A DNA stretch of 64,000 nt, taken from positions 62,001 to 126,000 of the forward strand of contig NZ_WKEQ01000012.1 in assembly GCF_021605415.1 (NCBI RefSeq), written 5' to 3'. The notes beneath the pieces are model-generated. The model saw only the letters and a program-made list of their open reading frames with translations, was not told where the DNA came from and ran no database searches. This document shows, piece after piece, positions 17,912 through 26,241 of this stretch. The stretch comes from Pseudomonas syringae (GTDB taxonomy: Bacteria > Pseudomonadota > Gammaproteobacteria > Pseudomonadales > Pseudomonadaceae). Position 1 is the stretch's first letter. Each line of letters starts with the position of its first letter. Position numbers and translations under genes: made by a program.

Positions 17912-18457
17912 TCAAACTGTCGGCGGGCCGGGGTAGCCGCAATGGGCCCAGGATTCGGCGCGGGTGTACCAGGCCATCATCACCATTTGTTGCAGGGAGC
18001 TGTGGCCCATGCGCAACAGGCTCAACGAGCTGTTTTCCCAGCGGTCGAGGAAGTGGCGCATGGCCTCAGGGCTGGCGTTTTCCCAACTGCCCCAGATTCC
18101 GGTCAGCGGCCCGCGCGTCACGGCCATGCCCAGCACGTCGAACAATTGTCGGGTGAGTTTGAGCATTTCCGGCGACAGGTGATTGAGGCTGACATCGAGG
18201 GATTTCAGGGTGCCATCGACGGCGGCGGGCATGTTCCCGGCAGCCACGGCGCCGTCGAGCATCACCGGAATCAGCGCACGCAGAAACAGCAGATCACCGT
18301 CACGCAAGGTGACAAATCCCTTGGCGGACACGCTCGATGAACAGCCGCTGAGGCTGGCGCCGAGCCCGGCGGTGGCAAGGAACGCCGTCGCGCCGAGGCT
18401 GAATTTCAGCAGGCCACGGCGCGACAGCGCAGGTGTTTCGGTCAGGCTTGGGTGCAT
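17912..18457 (-). CDS. Tat-exported protein, probable GMC oxidoreductase partner
   Basis: A 181-residue protein with a twin-arginine signal, SRRGLLKFSLGATAFLATAGLGASLSGCSS. The Cys after SG would also fit a lipobox-like site. The mature part is helical and mentions no known catalytic motif. The layout resembles small subunits (gluconate 2-dehydrogenase subunit 3 type) that accompany GMC flavoproteins. It is immediately upstream of the GMC gene on the same strand and downstream of the aldehyde dehydrogenase, so all three probably form one operon under the TetR regulator. Confidence 0.75.
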   Translation of the reverse strand: MHPSLTETPALSRRGLLKFSLGATAFLATAGLGASLSGCSSSVSAKGFVTLRDGDLLFLRALIPVMLDGAVAAGNMPAAVDGTLKSLDVSLNHLSPEMLKLTRQLFDVLGMAVTRGPLTGIWGSWENASPEAMRHFLDRWENSSLSLLRMGHSSLQQMVMMAWYTRAESWAHCGYPGPPTV

Positions 18458-18485
18458 TGTTTTTATTACCCGGCGATGACGAACG

Positions 18486-19916
18486 TTAGCGAATGAACAG
18501 CTTCTGGATCAGCTTCTGAAACGGTTTTCCGTAAGGCGGATAAATCAGCTTCGCCGCGTTGAAGCGCTGTTTGATCAGCACGCCCTTGGCCTTGCTGAAG
18601 GTGAGAAATCCTTCGTGGCCGTGGTAATGGCCCATGCCTGATGCACCGATGCCGCCAAACGGCATGTCGTCCTGGGCAACATGCAGCAGCGTGTCGTTGA
18701 GGCAGACGCCACCGGAATGGGTTTCGTGGAGCACGCGTTGCTGTTCGCGCTTGTCGTAGCCGAAGTAGTAAAGAGCCAGAGGACGTGGCCGCTTGTTGAT
18801 GTAAGCAAATGCCTGTTCCAGATCGCGGTAAGGGACGACGGGCAACAATGGCCCGAATATTTCGTCCTGCATCACCGTCATCTCTTCGCTGACATTCAAC
18901 AGCACGCTGTGGGGCATGCGCCGACCCTGGGTTTCGTCGAACAGCGGCACCAGCAACGCACCCTTACTGGTGGCATCGCTGATGTAATTATTGAGCCGCG
19001 CCTGCTGTCGGTCATTGATGATGGCGGTGTAGTCCGGGTTGTCCGTGAGTGTCGGATAAAACCCGCGCACGGCCTGACGATAGGCTTCGACAAATGCGCC
19101 GACGCGATCTTCCGGCACCAGTACATAATCCGGGGCGACGCAGGTCTGGCCGGCGTTGAGGGTTTTGCCGAAGGCGATGCGCTCGGCGGCGTCCTTGAGC
19201 GGCACGTCGCGGGATACGATGGCCGGGGACTTGCCGCCCAGTTCGAGGGTCACCGGCGTCAGGTTTTCCGCCGCCGCACGCATCACATGTTTGCCGATGC
19301 TGGTGGCGCCGGTGAACAGCAAATGGTCGAAGCGCAGCCGCGAAAACGCCACGCCGATGTCAGACTCGCCGAGCACTACGCAGACCAGGTCTTCGGGGAA
19401 GATTCGCGCGAGCAGTTCCTTGAGCAGCAGCCCGGTGGCCGGAGTCGATTCGCTGAGTTTGAGCATCACCCGATTGCCCGCCGCCAGTGCGCCGACCAGC
19501 GGCCCGATGGCCAGATACAACGGATAATTCCACGGCACGATGACGCCCACCACGCCCAATGGCTGATACACCACTTTGGCCGATGCGGGCTGAAACGCCA
19601 CTCCGACCTTGCGCCGCGAATCTTTCATCCAACCCTTGAGATGACGGCTGGCGTAGTGAATGCCGTGCAGACTGGGCATCAATTCCGCGAGCAGGGTTTC
19701 GTCGGCGCTGCGGTGGCTGAAATCCGCACTGATGGCGTCGATCAAGGCCTGACGCTCATTGCTCAGCAAATCGCGCAATGCCTTCAGCCACTGCTGGCGC
19801 TGGGCGGCGGGCGGCATCGGGTTGGCGGCATACGCGGCCCGTTGCTGATCGAACAGTCTTTGGAGCTCATCCAAAGGCTGTTGCAGCGTTTGCAGGTAAG
19901 CAATGTCGGCAGTCAT
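18486..19916 (-). CDS. calB: Coniferyl-aldehyde-type dehydrogenase
   Basis: A 476-residue NAD(P)-dependent aldehyde dehydrogenase. VTLELGGKSPAIV carries the general-base Glu, and the catalytic Cys is in NAGQTCVAPDYVLVP. GVVGVIVPWNYPLYL is the conserved N-terminal block. The short length and C-terminal GIGASGMGHYHGHEGFLTFSKAKGVL place it in the coniferyl aldehyde dehydrogenase group, which also oxidises fatty aldehydes. The ATG at 19916 is preferred over a TTG one codon earlier. It is transcribed divergently from the TetR gene across a palindromic operator. True substrates are unknown. Confidence 0.85.
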   Translation of the reverse strand: MTADIAYLQTLQQPLDELQRLFDQQRAAYAANPMPPAAQRQQWLKALRDLLSNERQALIDAISADFSHRSADETLLAELMPSLHGIHYASRHLKGWMKDSRRKVGVAFQPASAKVVYQPLGVVGVIVPWNYPLYLAIGPLVGALAAGNRVMLKLSESTPATGLLLKELLARIFPEDLVCVVLGESDIGVAFSRLRFDHLLFTGATSIGKHVMRAAAENLTPVTLELGGKSPAIVSRDVPLKDAAERIAFGKTLNAGQTCVAPDYVLVPEDRVGAFVEAYRQAVRGFYPTLTDNPDYTAIINDRQQARLNNYISDATSKGALLVPLFDETQGRRMPHSVLLNVSEEMTVMQDEIFGPLLPVVPYRDLEQAFAYINKRPRPLALYYFGYDKREQQRVLHETHSGGVCLNDTLLHVAQDDMPFGGIGASGMGHYHGHEGFLTFSKAKGVLIKQRFNAAKLIYPPYGKPFQKLIQKLFIR

Positions 19917-19948
19917 CAATGGCTCCGGATTTTATTGTAATGAGGCTA

Positions 19949-19972
19949 TTTCTAGAGTCTATGCTCTAGAAA
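19949..19972. promoter_or_regulatory. Palindromic operator between the dehydrogenase and TetR genes
   Basis: TTTCTAGAG at 19949-19957 and CTCTAGAAA at 19964-19972 are perfect 9-base inverted arms around a 6-base centre. The site is 33 bases before the dehydrogenase start and 92 before the TetR start. Size, symmetry and position fit the binding site of the adjacent TetR-family regulator. Confidence 0.7.
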
Positions 19973-20063
19973 GTCAAACGGCTTTGCGACCCGGTCGTGT
20001 TTTATCCAATGACCGATAGGTCGTAAGATGGCCGCCATCGCACTCTGAATTTAAGCTCAAGCC

Positions 20064-20735
20064 ATGGCCCCACGAATAAAAACCAGCGAGCGCATCGTGC
20101 AGAACAGCCTTGAACTGTTCAATCAACAGGGCGAACGCAGCATCAGCACTAATCACATCGCGGCCCATATGGAGATTTCTCCGGGCAACCTCTACTACCA
20201 CTTCCCCAACAAGCAGGCGATCATCGCCGTTTTGTTCAGCGAGTATGAAACCCTGGTCGACAGCTTCCTGCGTCCGCCCCAGGGCCGCGCTGCGACGGTT
20301 GAAGACAAGCGCTACTACCTCAAGGAGTTGCTGTCGGCGATGTGGCGTTACCGCTTTCTGCACCGGGATCTTGAGCATTTGCTCGACAGCGACAGCGACC
20401 TGGCCGAGCGTTACCGGCGTTTTTCCCAGCGTTGCGTGATCCAGGGAGCGGCGATCTATGAAGGATTCGTCGCCGCCGGGATCCTGAAAATGGATCGCGT
20501 GCAAATCGAATCCCTGACCCTCAATGCCTGGATCATCCTCACCTCCTGGGTGCGTTTCTTGTGCACAACCCGTGAGAATTCCAACTACCTCAGCGAACAA
20601 GCGGTCAAGCGCGGCGTCTATCAGGTTCTGGTGCTGGAAGCCGGGTTCGTCACCGAGCAAGCTCGGGACGAGGTGAACGCCTTGTTCGAAGAATTTTACG
20701 TACCGCTGGCCCAAGCCCTTGAAGAAGGGCGCTGA
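20064..20735 (+). CDS. TetR/AcrR-family regulator
   Basis: A 223-residue repressor. The N-terminal helix-turn-helix is SISTNHIAAHMEISPGNLYYHF at about residues 29-50 of a standard TetR_N domain. The C-terminal ligand domain has no close known relative to me. Divergent placement against the aldehyde dehydrogenase, with a perfect palindrome between them, predicts that it represses that gene, the Tat protein and the GMC oxidoreductase, and itself. An aldehyde or alcohol is the likely inducer, by inference. Confidence 0.88.
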   Translation: MAPRIKTSERIVQNSLELFNQQGERSISTNHIAAHMEISPGNLYYHFPNKQAIIAVLFSEYETLVDSFLRPPQGRAATVEDKRYYLKELLSAMWRYRFLHRDLEHLLDSDSDLAERYRRFSQRCVIQGAAIYEGFVAAGILKMDRVQIESLTLNAWIILTSWVRFLCTTRENSNYLSEQAVKRGVYQVLVLEAGFVTEQARDEVNALFEEFYVPLAQALEEGR

Positions 20736-20768
20736 ATCCCTACGATCCTCACGTTTCAGGAGCCCGTT

Positions 20769-21623
20769 ATGCCGATTGCGCAACTGATCAGTCCACAAGC
20801 GCTGGATGCCCGCAAAGACCAGCCGGGTCTGGTGATCCTCGATTGCCGTTTTGCCCTGGACGATCCGGATTACGGGCAGCGCAGTTATGCCGAAGGGCAT
20901 ATCGCCGGCGCGAGTTTCGCGGATCTGGAGCGTGACCTCAGCGGCAAGGTCATCAAAGGCGTGACCGGGCGCCATCCGCTGCCCGAGCCGGGCACGTTGA
21001 TCGAGCGCCTGCAAGCCTGGGGCATCAATGCCGACAGCGACGTGGTTTTGTATGACGACGGCCCGGGAGCTTACGCAGCGCGGGCCTGGTGGTTGCTGGC
21101 CTGGCTGGGCAAGCGTGATGGCGTGTTCATGCTCGATGGCGGTCTCAAGGCCTGGCACGAAGCGGGTTTGCCGCTGAGTCTGGATGCGCCGACCGTGGCG
21201 CGCGGCACCTTCAGTGGGACGCCTGACATGTCGCTGCTGCTCAGCGCCGACGCATTGCAGCAGCGCCTCGGCCAGTCTGACTTGACGTTGCTGGACGCTC
21301 GCGCCATGCCGCGTTTCAAGGGGGAAGTCGAGCCGATCGACCCGATTGCCGGGCACATTCCCGGTGCGCAATGCGCGGTGTTCACCGACAACCTGGGCAG
21401 CGACGGGCGGTTCCTGCCGGCGGATCAGCTCAAGCAGCGCTTTGCCGAAAAGCTTGGCGCACGTTCACCGACGGATCTGGTGGCTTACTGCGGTTCCGGC
21501 GTAACGGCGTGCCATAACCTGTTTGCCCTGTGCCTGGCGGGTTATCCGTTGGCGTCGCTGTACGCGGGGTCGTGGAGTGAGTGGATCAATGAGCCGGCGC
21601 GGGGCGTTGCGCTCGGCGAATAA
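20769..21623 (+). CDS. sseA: Sulfurtransferase (3-mercaptopyruvate type)
   Basis: A 284-residue protein with two rhodanese domains. The N-terminal domain has lost its active cysteine. The C-terminal domain has the loop CGSGVTA with the catalytic Cys; that sequence is characteristic of 3-mercaptopyruvate sulfurtransferases rather than of thiosulfate enzymes (CRKG). It transfers sulfur to thiols or cyanide in the cytoplasm. It starts 33 bases after the TetR gene on the same strand but is functionally unrelated. Confidence 0.85.
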   Translation: MPIAQLISPQALDARKDQPGLVILDCRFALDDPDYGQRSYAEGHIAGASFADLERDLSGKVIKGVTGRHPLPEPGTLIERLQAWGINADSDVVLYDDGPGAYAARAWWLLAWLGKRDGVFMLDGGLKAWHEAGLPLSLDAPTVARGTFSGTPDMSLLLSADALQQRLGQSDLTLLDARAMPRFKGEVEPIDPIAGHIPGAQCAVFTDNLGSDGRFLPADQLKQRFAEKLGARSPTDLVAYCGSGVTACHNLFALCLAGYPLASLYAGSWSEWINEPARGVALGE

Positions 21624-21647
21624 ACACCCCTGCAGGAGCGAGCCTCA

Positions 21648-22676
21648 TCATTGTCCTGCCTGGGCAAGCCATTGCGGAATGCGTCGTTCGAGGTAGTAAC
21701 CCGGCCGCCGAAACGTGCCGTCGACAAAGCCGACATGCCCGCCCCGTGATTGCAGTTCAAACTGCGTGGTCGCCGACAACTCGGCCGCTTGAGGCAAGCT
21801 GTGCGCAAACACGAACGGATCGTCCGCCGCCTGAATGATCAAGGTCGGCGTGCGGATCTCGCCAAGAAAATAACGGCTCGACGCGCGGCGATAGTAATCC
21901 TCGGCATCGGTAAAACCGTGCAGCGGCGCCGTCACCCGGCCATCGAAATCCCAGAAAGTGCGCATGTTTTCCAGCGAACCGAGCGCCGCCAGCGCCGCGA
22001 GGCCATCTTCTCGCCCGTCGTGCTGAAACTGGCGCTGCTTGTTCTTGATGTAGGCGACCATTTCGCGCATGAAGTGCGCCTGGTAGACCTTTGAAAAACC
22101 CCGGCCGATCCGATCGGCACACTGATCGAGACGAAACGGCACCGACACTGCCACCGCGCCGAGCACGCCGCTGGCACTGCCAGTTTCACCCAAGTGCTTG
22201 AGCAGCACATTGCCGCCCAGTGAATAACCGATCGCATACAGCGGTGCCAGTGGCCGCTTGGCGCGCAGATGCTTGATGGCTTCGGCGAGGTCTTCGCTGG
22301 CGCCGGAATGGTAGCTGCGTGGTAGCAGATTCGGCTCGCCCGAGCAGCCTCGCCAGTTCAACGCGACGCTGGCCCAGCCCTGCGCTGCCAGCGCGGCCTG
22401 GATGCCGGCGACATAGGGCGAATTCGAGGATCCGGTCAGCCCGTGCAGCACCAGCACCAGTGGCGCATCGGCCACGTGCGGGCCATGCCAGTCAAGGTCA
22501 AGGAAGTCACCATCGTCGAGCCACAGGCGCTCGCGTTCACGCTCAAGGTGTACGGTTTTGCGCCACAGCGGCCCCCACAGCGTCTGCAGGTGTGGATTGC
22601 CGAGACCGAAGGCCGGGGTGAAAGGCGAACTGGGCGAAGCGGACGGTGGTTGCACGGAAGATCTCTGAAAAGTCAT
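21648..22676 (-). CDS. Alpha/beta hydrolase, YheT-type
   Basis: A 342-residue hydrolase of the YheT/ABHD1 group. FGLGNPHLQTLWGP is the family N-terminus, VLVLHGLTGSSNSPY carries the oxyanion region, and GYSLGGNVLLKHLGE is the nucleophile elbow (Ser). The acid is in QAADDPFV and the His in SRGGHVGFVDG. The substrate is unknown; esterase or acyltransferase activity is possible. I prefer the ATG at 22676; the frame continues 6 codons to a TTG inside a hairpin, which is unlikely. Confidence 0.85.
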   Translation of the reverse strand: MTFQRSSVQPPSASPSSPFTPAFGLGNPHLQTLWGPLWRKTVHLERERERLWLDDGDFLDLDWHGPHVADAPLVLVLHGLTGSSNSPYVAGIQAALAAQGWASVALNWRGCSGEPNLLPRSYHSGASEDLAEAIKHLRAKRPLAPLYAIGYSLGGNVLLKHLGETGSASGVLGAVAVSVPFRLDQCADRIGRGFSKVYQAHFMREMVAYIKNKQRQFQHDGREDGLAALAALGSLENMRTFWDFDGRVTAPLHGFTDAEDYYRRASSRYFLGEIRTPTLIIQAADDPFVFAHSLPQAAELSATTQFELQSRGGHVGFVDGTFRRPGYYLERRIPQWLAQAGQ

Positions 22677-22683
22677 GCACACA

Positions 22684-22710
22684 GCAGCAGGCAAGAAGGT
22701 TGCCTGCTGC
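22684..22710 (-). terminator. Hairpin between M16 protease and hydrolase genes
   Basis: GCAGCAGGCAA (22684-22694) pairs perfectly with TTGCCTGCTGC (22700-22710) around a 5-base loop. It falls between the protease stop and the hydrolase start, both minus strand. No U-tract follows, so it may be an RNA end-stabiliser or a weak terminator. Confidence 0.5.
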
Positions 22711-22725
22711 GTTCAGCAAAAAAAC

Positions 22726-24189
22726 CTAACTTGCCACAAAGCCCGCATCGGCGCGACACATGCTCTGGTCCGGGGTGTCGATCGGTTCAGGTAACGGCCG
22801 TTGCTCGACGGTTTTTCCAACCGTCACCACGCGCCATTTATCGGCTGCGAGGTGGTTGTTGAGCGCTGCCTTGATGTCAGCCAGCGTCAGGCGCTGTGCC
22901 TGTTGTGCGGAAAAGTCCAGATCGAGGGGCAGGTTGTGACGGTTGATCTCGACCAGTCGCGCGAGTATTTGCTTATTACTCGCGCTGGTCAGCGCGCTGG
23001 TATTGGTCAAATAGCGTTTGTACTGATCCAGTTCCTGCTGCGTCGGCCCATCACGTGAATAATCACGCCACATGGACTCGATCAGTGTGTGCGTTGCCTG
23101 ATGCCATTGCGGGCTGATCTGCAGCGAAATCGTCATCAGACCTGTGCCCGCCCAGTCTTCAATGTCCGAATACGCCCCATACACCAATCCGCGCTTTTGC
23201 CGCAGTTCAGCCATTAATCGGCTGTTCGAGGTTCCGCCAAAAATCATGTTTGCGGTGTGCAATGCCAGGTAGTCCGGATGCTCACGCGAGACGCCGAACT
23301 GCCCCAGCAGCAAGTGCGTCTGATCCTGCGCCAGTTCGATATGACTGCTCATTTCGGTGCCTGTCCGCTGCGCTTCTGCAATCCGTGCAGTGGCCGCAGA
23401 GGGAGGTGGTAGCGCGTTGCTGATCTGCAGACTGATGCGCTGCGCCTGTTCCACTGACAAGTCACCGACCAAGGTGATTTGCGCATGCCGCGCCGAATAG
23501 GCCTGTTTATGAAAGTCTTGCACCGCAGTTCTGGTCAGCGCTTGCAACCCCGCTTGCGTCCCATAAATCGGCGATGCGTAGGGCGACCGGGGCATCATCA
23601 AGCTGTGCATGCGTTGCTTTGCAAGATGTCCCGGGCTTTTCTCTTGGGACTTTAGTTGATCTTTCAGGTCATTCTTCATCCGCTGCAAAGCCCCCTCGCT
23701 GAGCAGCGGTTCACCGAGGATCTGCGCAAACAATTGCAACGCGGGTGCGCTTTGCTTCGCATCGCTCAAACTGCGCAATGTGTAATGGCTGCGCTCGTGA
23801 TCGAGGGCGAAATTCATTTGCGCACCGAGGCCGTCGAAGGTTTCGAGAATGGCGGAAACGTCTTTTCCCGGCACGCCTTCATTGAGCATGCTGAAGGTGG
23901 CGGCAGCGAGACCGGGCGGGCCGTTGTCGTATGCGCTACCCGCCGGGAAGCTGACGTGCACATCGAACATCGGCAATTCCGTCGTGCGGATAAACAGAAC
24001 CTTGGTGCCGGCCGGGGTTTTCCAGCCCTTGATCGCCAGCGTACGCGGAGTGGATTTTGCGGTGCCCGGAGCGGACAACGATTCGAGTCGTGAGGCAGGG
24101 AAATCGGCGGCGGCCTGGGTGCCCGCCAGGCAACCGAGAAATCCGAGGCAGACGAACATTGGGCGAACATGACGCAAGAATTCACTCAT
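22726..24189 (-). CDS. M16 peptidase-like protein without HxxEH (copy A, partner subunit)
   Basis: A 487-residue insulinase-family protein with a signal peptide (ending GTQAAAD). The metal-binding HxxEH is absent: the corresponding segment reads PPGLAAATFSMLNEG. It is therefore the non-catalytic partner of the upstream HxxEH protein, as in mitochondrial processing peptidase pairs. MAELRQKRGLVYGAYSDIEDW is the conserved C-lobe R/Y motif. The start ATG at 24189 overlaps the end of the catalytic gene by 8 bases (ATGAGTGA). It is a clear paralogue of the gene at 26241-27731. Confidence 0.88.
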   Translation of the reverse strand: MSEFLRHVRPMFVCLGFLGCLAGTQAAADFPASRLESLSAPGTAKSTPRTLAIKGWKTPAGTKVLFIRTTELPMFDVHVSFPAGSAYDNGPPGLAAATFSMLNEGVPGKDVSAILETFDGLGAQMNFALDHERSHYTLRSLSDAKQSAPALQLFAQILGEPLLSEGALQRMKNDLKDQLKSQEKSPGHLAKQRMHSLMMPRSPYASPIYGTQAGLQALTRTAVQDFHKQAYSARHAQITLVGDLSVEQAQRISLQISNALPPPSAATARIAEAQRTGTEMSSHIELAQDQTHLLLGQFGVSREHPDYLALHTANMIFGGTSNSRLMAELRQKRGLVYGAYSDIEDWAGTGLMTISLQISPQWHQATHTLIESMWRDYSRDGPTQQELDQYKRYLTNTSALTSASNKQILARLVEINRHNLPLDLDFSAQQAQRLTLADIKAALNNHLAADKWRVVTVGKTVEQRPLPEPIDTPDQSMCRADAGFVAS

Positions 24190-25522
24190 GAGCAGTCTCC
24201 TTGAGGACGTGCGCAACGCTCAGGCGATCTCGCGTCAGGTAGGTCATGGCGGCTTGGCGAATGTCTTGGGGTGTCACCTTGCTCAACTCGTCGGCATCTT
24301 CATCGTTCAACGCCAGCGGCAGGTCGACGATTGATAGCAGGGCCAGTTCGGTGGCCTGCTGGACGATGGAGTCCTGTGCATAAACTTGCCGGGCGAACAA
24401 TTGCGTGCGCGCACGATCCAGTTCATCAAGAGCGGGCGGGGTGGATTGCAGTTCTTCGATCAGTTGCCAGATTCGTGCTTGCGCCGCGTCGAGGTCGGCG
24501 GTGTAGTTGCCCGCGAGTTCGGCACTCACTTGCAGCAAGCTGTCGCCGCGGGTCAGAGGATTGTAAAAAGTTGAAACTGTGCTGAAGACCTGCTCGGTGT
24601 ATTGCAGGCGTTTTTGCAGGCGGGCGCTCAGGCTGCCGCCGAGCATGACGTCGATCAGGCGCAAGGCATGCACGGCGCGGCGGCTTTCAGCGGTGGCCAT
24701 TCCGGGCACGTTGAAGGTCATGATCAAGCGCGGCGACGCCACCGGCAGTTGCAGCGTCAATTTGCGTTCGCCAGGTTGTGCCAGTTCCAGAGGCCTGGGT
24801 GGCGCCGGTGCAGCCGTTCTGGCCAGCCCGCCGAAAAAGCGTTCCGCCAGTGGCTTGACCTGATCCGCCGTGACATCGCCTGCGATCACCAATGTCGCAT
24901 TGGCGGCCATGTACCGGGTTTTATACCAGTGGCGAAGCGTCGTGACGTCCATGCGATCAAGGTCATGCATCCATCCGATGATGGGCGTGCGATAGCTGCT
25001 GGCGGGATAGGCCAGTGTCAGCAGGCGTTCTTGCGCCAGATCGTCGGCATCATCCGAGTACATGCGGCGCTCTTCGCGAATCACCGCCATCTCTGTGGTC
25101 AGGTCTTCTTCGCGCAACAGTGCGGTGGACATCAAGTCAGCCATGAGTTCGAGCGCGACGTTCAGGTAACGCGGCTCAAGCGTCTGGTAGTAGGCGGTGA
25201 AATCCTTGCCGGTGAAGGCATTTTCGCGGGCGCCCAGTGTTTGCAGGATGTGCGAGGCCTCGCCGCGACACGTCTTGCTGCTGCCCTGATAAAGCATGTG
25301 TTCGAGGGCATGGGAAAGACCGGACTGGCCCGGCGCTTCATCGCTGGAACCGACCTTGAACCAGAGCTGTGACGTCACCAGCGGCGCGCGGTGATCCTCG
25401 CGCACGATGACTTTCAAGCCATTGTCGAGCATGAATGAGTGAGTGGTCGGTGGTGGCGCGGCCCGGGCCAGCATCGGCGTCAGGCAAAGAAGGAGCAGCG
25501 TCCAGCTGCGCAGAATGTCCAT
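24182..25522 (-). CDS. M16 zinc metallopeptidase, HxxEH (copy A, catalytic)
   Basis: A 446-residue exported protein (signal ending ARAAPPP). It has the inverted zinc motif in SHALEHMLYQG and the distal Glu about 75 residues later in the ALELMADLM region. The rest follows the M16B two-lobe layout, with SVAHVL closing the chain. It pairs with the overlapping downstream non-catalytic subunit in the periplasm. The same two-gene arrangement, with the same overlap, is repeated at 26241-29079. An RNA hairpin lies directly before the ribosome site. Confidence 0.9.
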   Translation of the reverse strand: MDILRSWTLLLLCLTPMLARAAPPPTTHSFMLDNGLKVIVREDHRAPLVTSQLWFKVGSSDEAPGQSGLSHALEHMLYQGSSKTCRGEASHILQTLGARENAFTGKDFTAYYQTLEPRYLNVALELMADLMSTALLREEDLTTEMAVIREERRMYSDDADDLAQERLLTLAYPASSYRTPIIGWMHDLDRMDVTTLRHWYKTRYMAANATLVIAGDVTADQVKPLAERFFGGLARTAAPAPPRPLELAQPGERKLTLQLPVASPRLIMTFNVPGMATAESRRAVHALRLIDVMLGGSLSARLQKRLQYTEQVFSTVSTFYNPLTRGDSLLQVSAELAGNYTADLDAAQARIWQLIEELQSTPPALDELDRARTQLFARQVYAQDSIVQQATELALLSIVDLPLALNDEDADELSKVTPQDIRQAAMTYLTRDRLSVAHVLKETAHE

Positions 25523-25531
25523 GTATCGTCC

Positions 25532-25564
25532 TCGTGGATTAACGCAAATTGCGTTGATCCACGA
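25532..25564 (-). promoter_or_regulatory. Hairpin at the ribosome site of the copy-A protease
   Basis: TCGTGGATTAACGC (25532-25545) pairs with GCGTTGATCCACGA (25551-25564), with one G.U, around AAATT. On the minus strand the stem ends in CACGA, immediately followed by the GAGG-like ribosome site and the ATG at 25522. It could influence translation of the protease pair. Confidence 0.5.
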
Positions 25565-25585
25565 TGGCGATTTTCAGCAAGCAAG

Positions 25586-25607
25586 GTGCGGTAACTATTT
25601 ACCGCAC
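25586..25607 (-). terminator. Hairpin downstream of rsmD
   Basis: GTGCGGTAA (25586-25594) and TTACCGCAC (25599-25607) form a perfect 9-bp stem with a 4-base loop, 35 bases after the rsmD stop. The minus strand continues CTTGCTTGC. A terminator for the rsmD transcript is likely. Confidence 0.55.
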
Positions 25608-25641
25608 TTCCATCGCGATTTCAGTCCAGACCCGTGACAGG

Positions 25642-26241
25642 TCATGCGCTGCGTTGCCACAGGGCGTAAAACACCTGTCCGGATTTCTGCTCGCGATGCA
25701 GGCGCCAGTTGCCGGGCATGCCGAGGGTCGACGGCGCTGTTTCGCTTTCGGTATAGACCCATGCATCGTCGGCCAGCCAGTGTCGCTCTTCGAGCAGCGC
25801 GCACACGGTTGGCAACAGGTTCTGGTTGAACGGTGGATCGAGAAACACCAGATCGAAAGGCGTTGCAGCTTGGGTTTCGAGATAGCGCAACGCGTCAGCG
25901 GTTTGTACCTGGCCGGTGGTGCAGCGCAACGTGCCGAGGTGTTCTTTCAGGCTGGAGACTGCAACGTTACTGGCGTCCAGCGCCTGGCCCATGGCCGCGC
26001 CGCGAGACAGCGCTTCGAGAAACAGCGCGCCGCTGCCGGCGAACGGGTCGAAGACTTTCGCCCCTTCCACGTACGGCGCAAGCCAGTTGAACAGCGTCTC
26101 GCGCACCCGATCCGGCGTCGGGCGCAGGCTTGGAACGTCAGGAAAGCTGAGTTTGCGGCTGCGCCATTGGCCGCCGATGATGCGCAACTGGTTCACGCCG
26201 TTATGCACGTTGTGAACCGGTTTTTTTGGACGAGTCGCCAT
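25642..26241 (-). CDS. rsmD: 16S rRNA m2G966 methyltransferase
   Basis: A 199-residue SAM-dependent methyltransferase. RIIGGQWRSRKL is the family N-terminal signature. DRVRETLFNWL and VFDPFAGSGALFLEALSRGA form the SAM-binding motif I, and LVFLDPPF is the catalytic (D/N)PPF motif of N2-guanine methylases. It modifies G966 of 16S rRNA during small-subunit assembly. The ATG overlaps the stop of the upstream M16 gene by one base (TAATG), so it is co-translated with protease pair B. Confidence 0.93.
   Translation of the reverse strand: MATRPKKPVHNVHNGVNQLRIIGGQWRSRKLSFPDVPSLRPTPDRVRETLFNWLAPYVEGAKVFDPFAGSGALFLEALSRGAAMGQALDASNVAVSSLKEHLGTLRCTTGQVQTADALRYLETQAATPFDLVFLDPPFNQNLLPTVCALLEERHWLADDAWVYTESETAPSTLGMPGNWRLHREQKSGQVFYALWQRSA

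Noticed and set aside
16260-17936. 558-codon plus-strand open frame
   Set aside because: Antisense to the GMC oxidoreductase, whose FAD and C-terminal motifs are clear.
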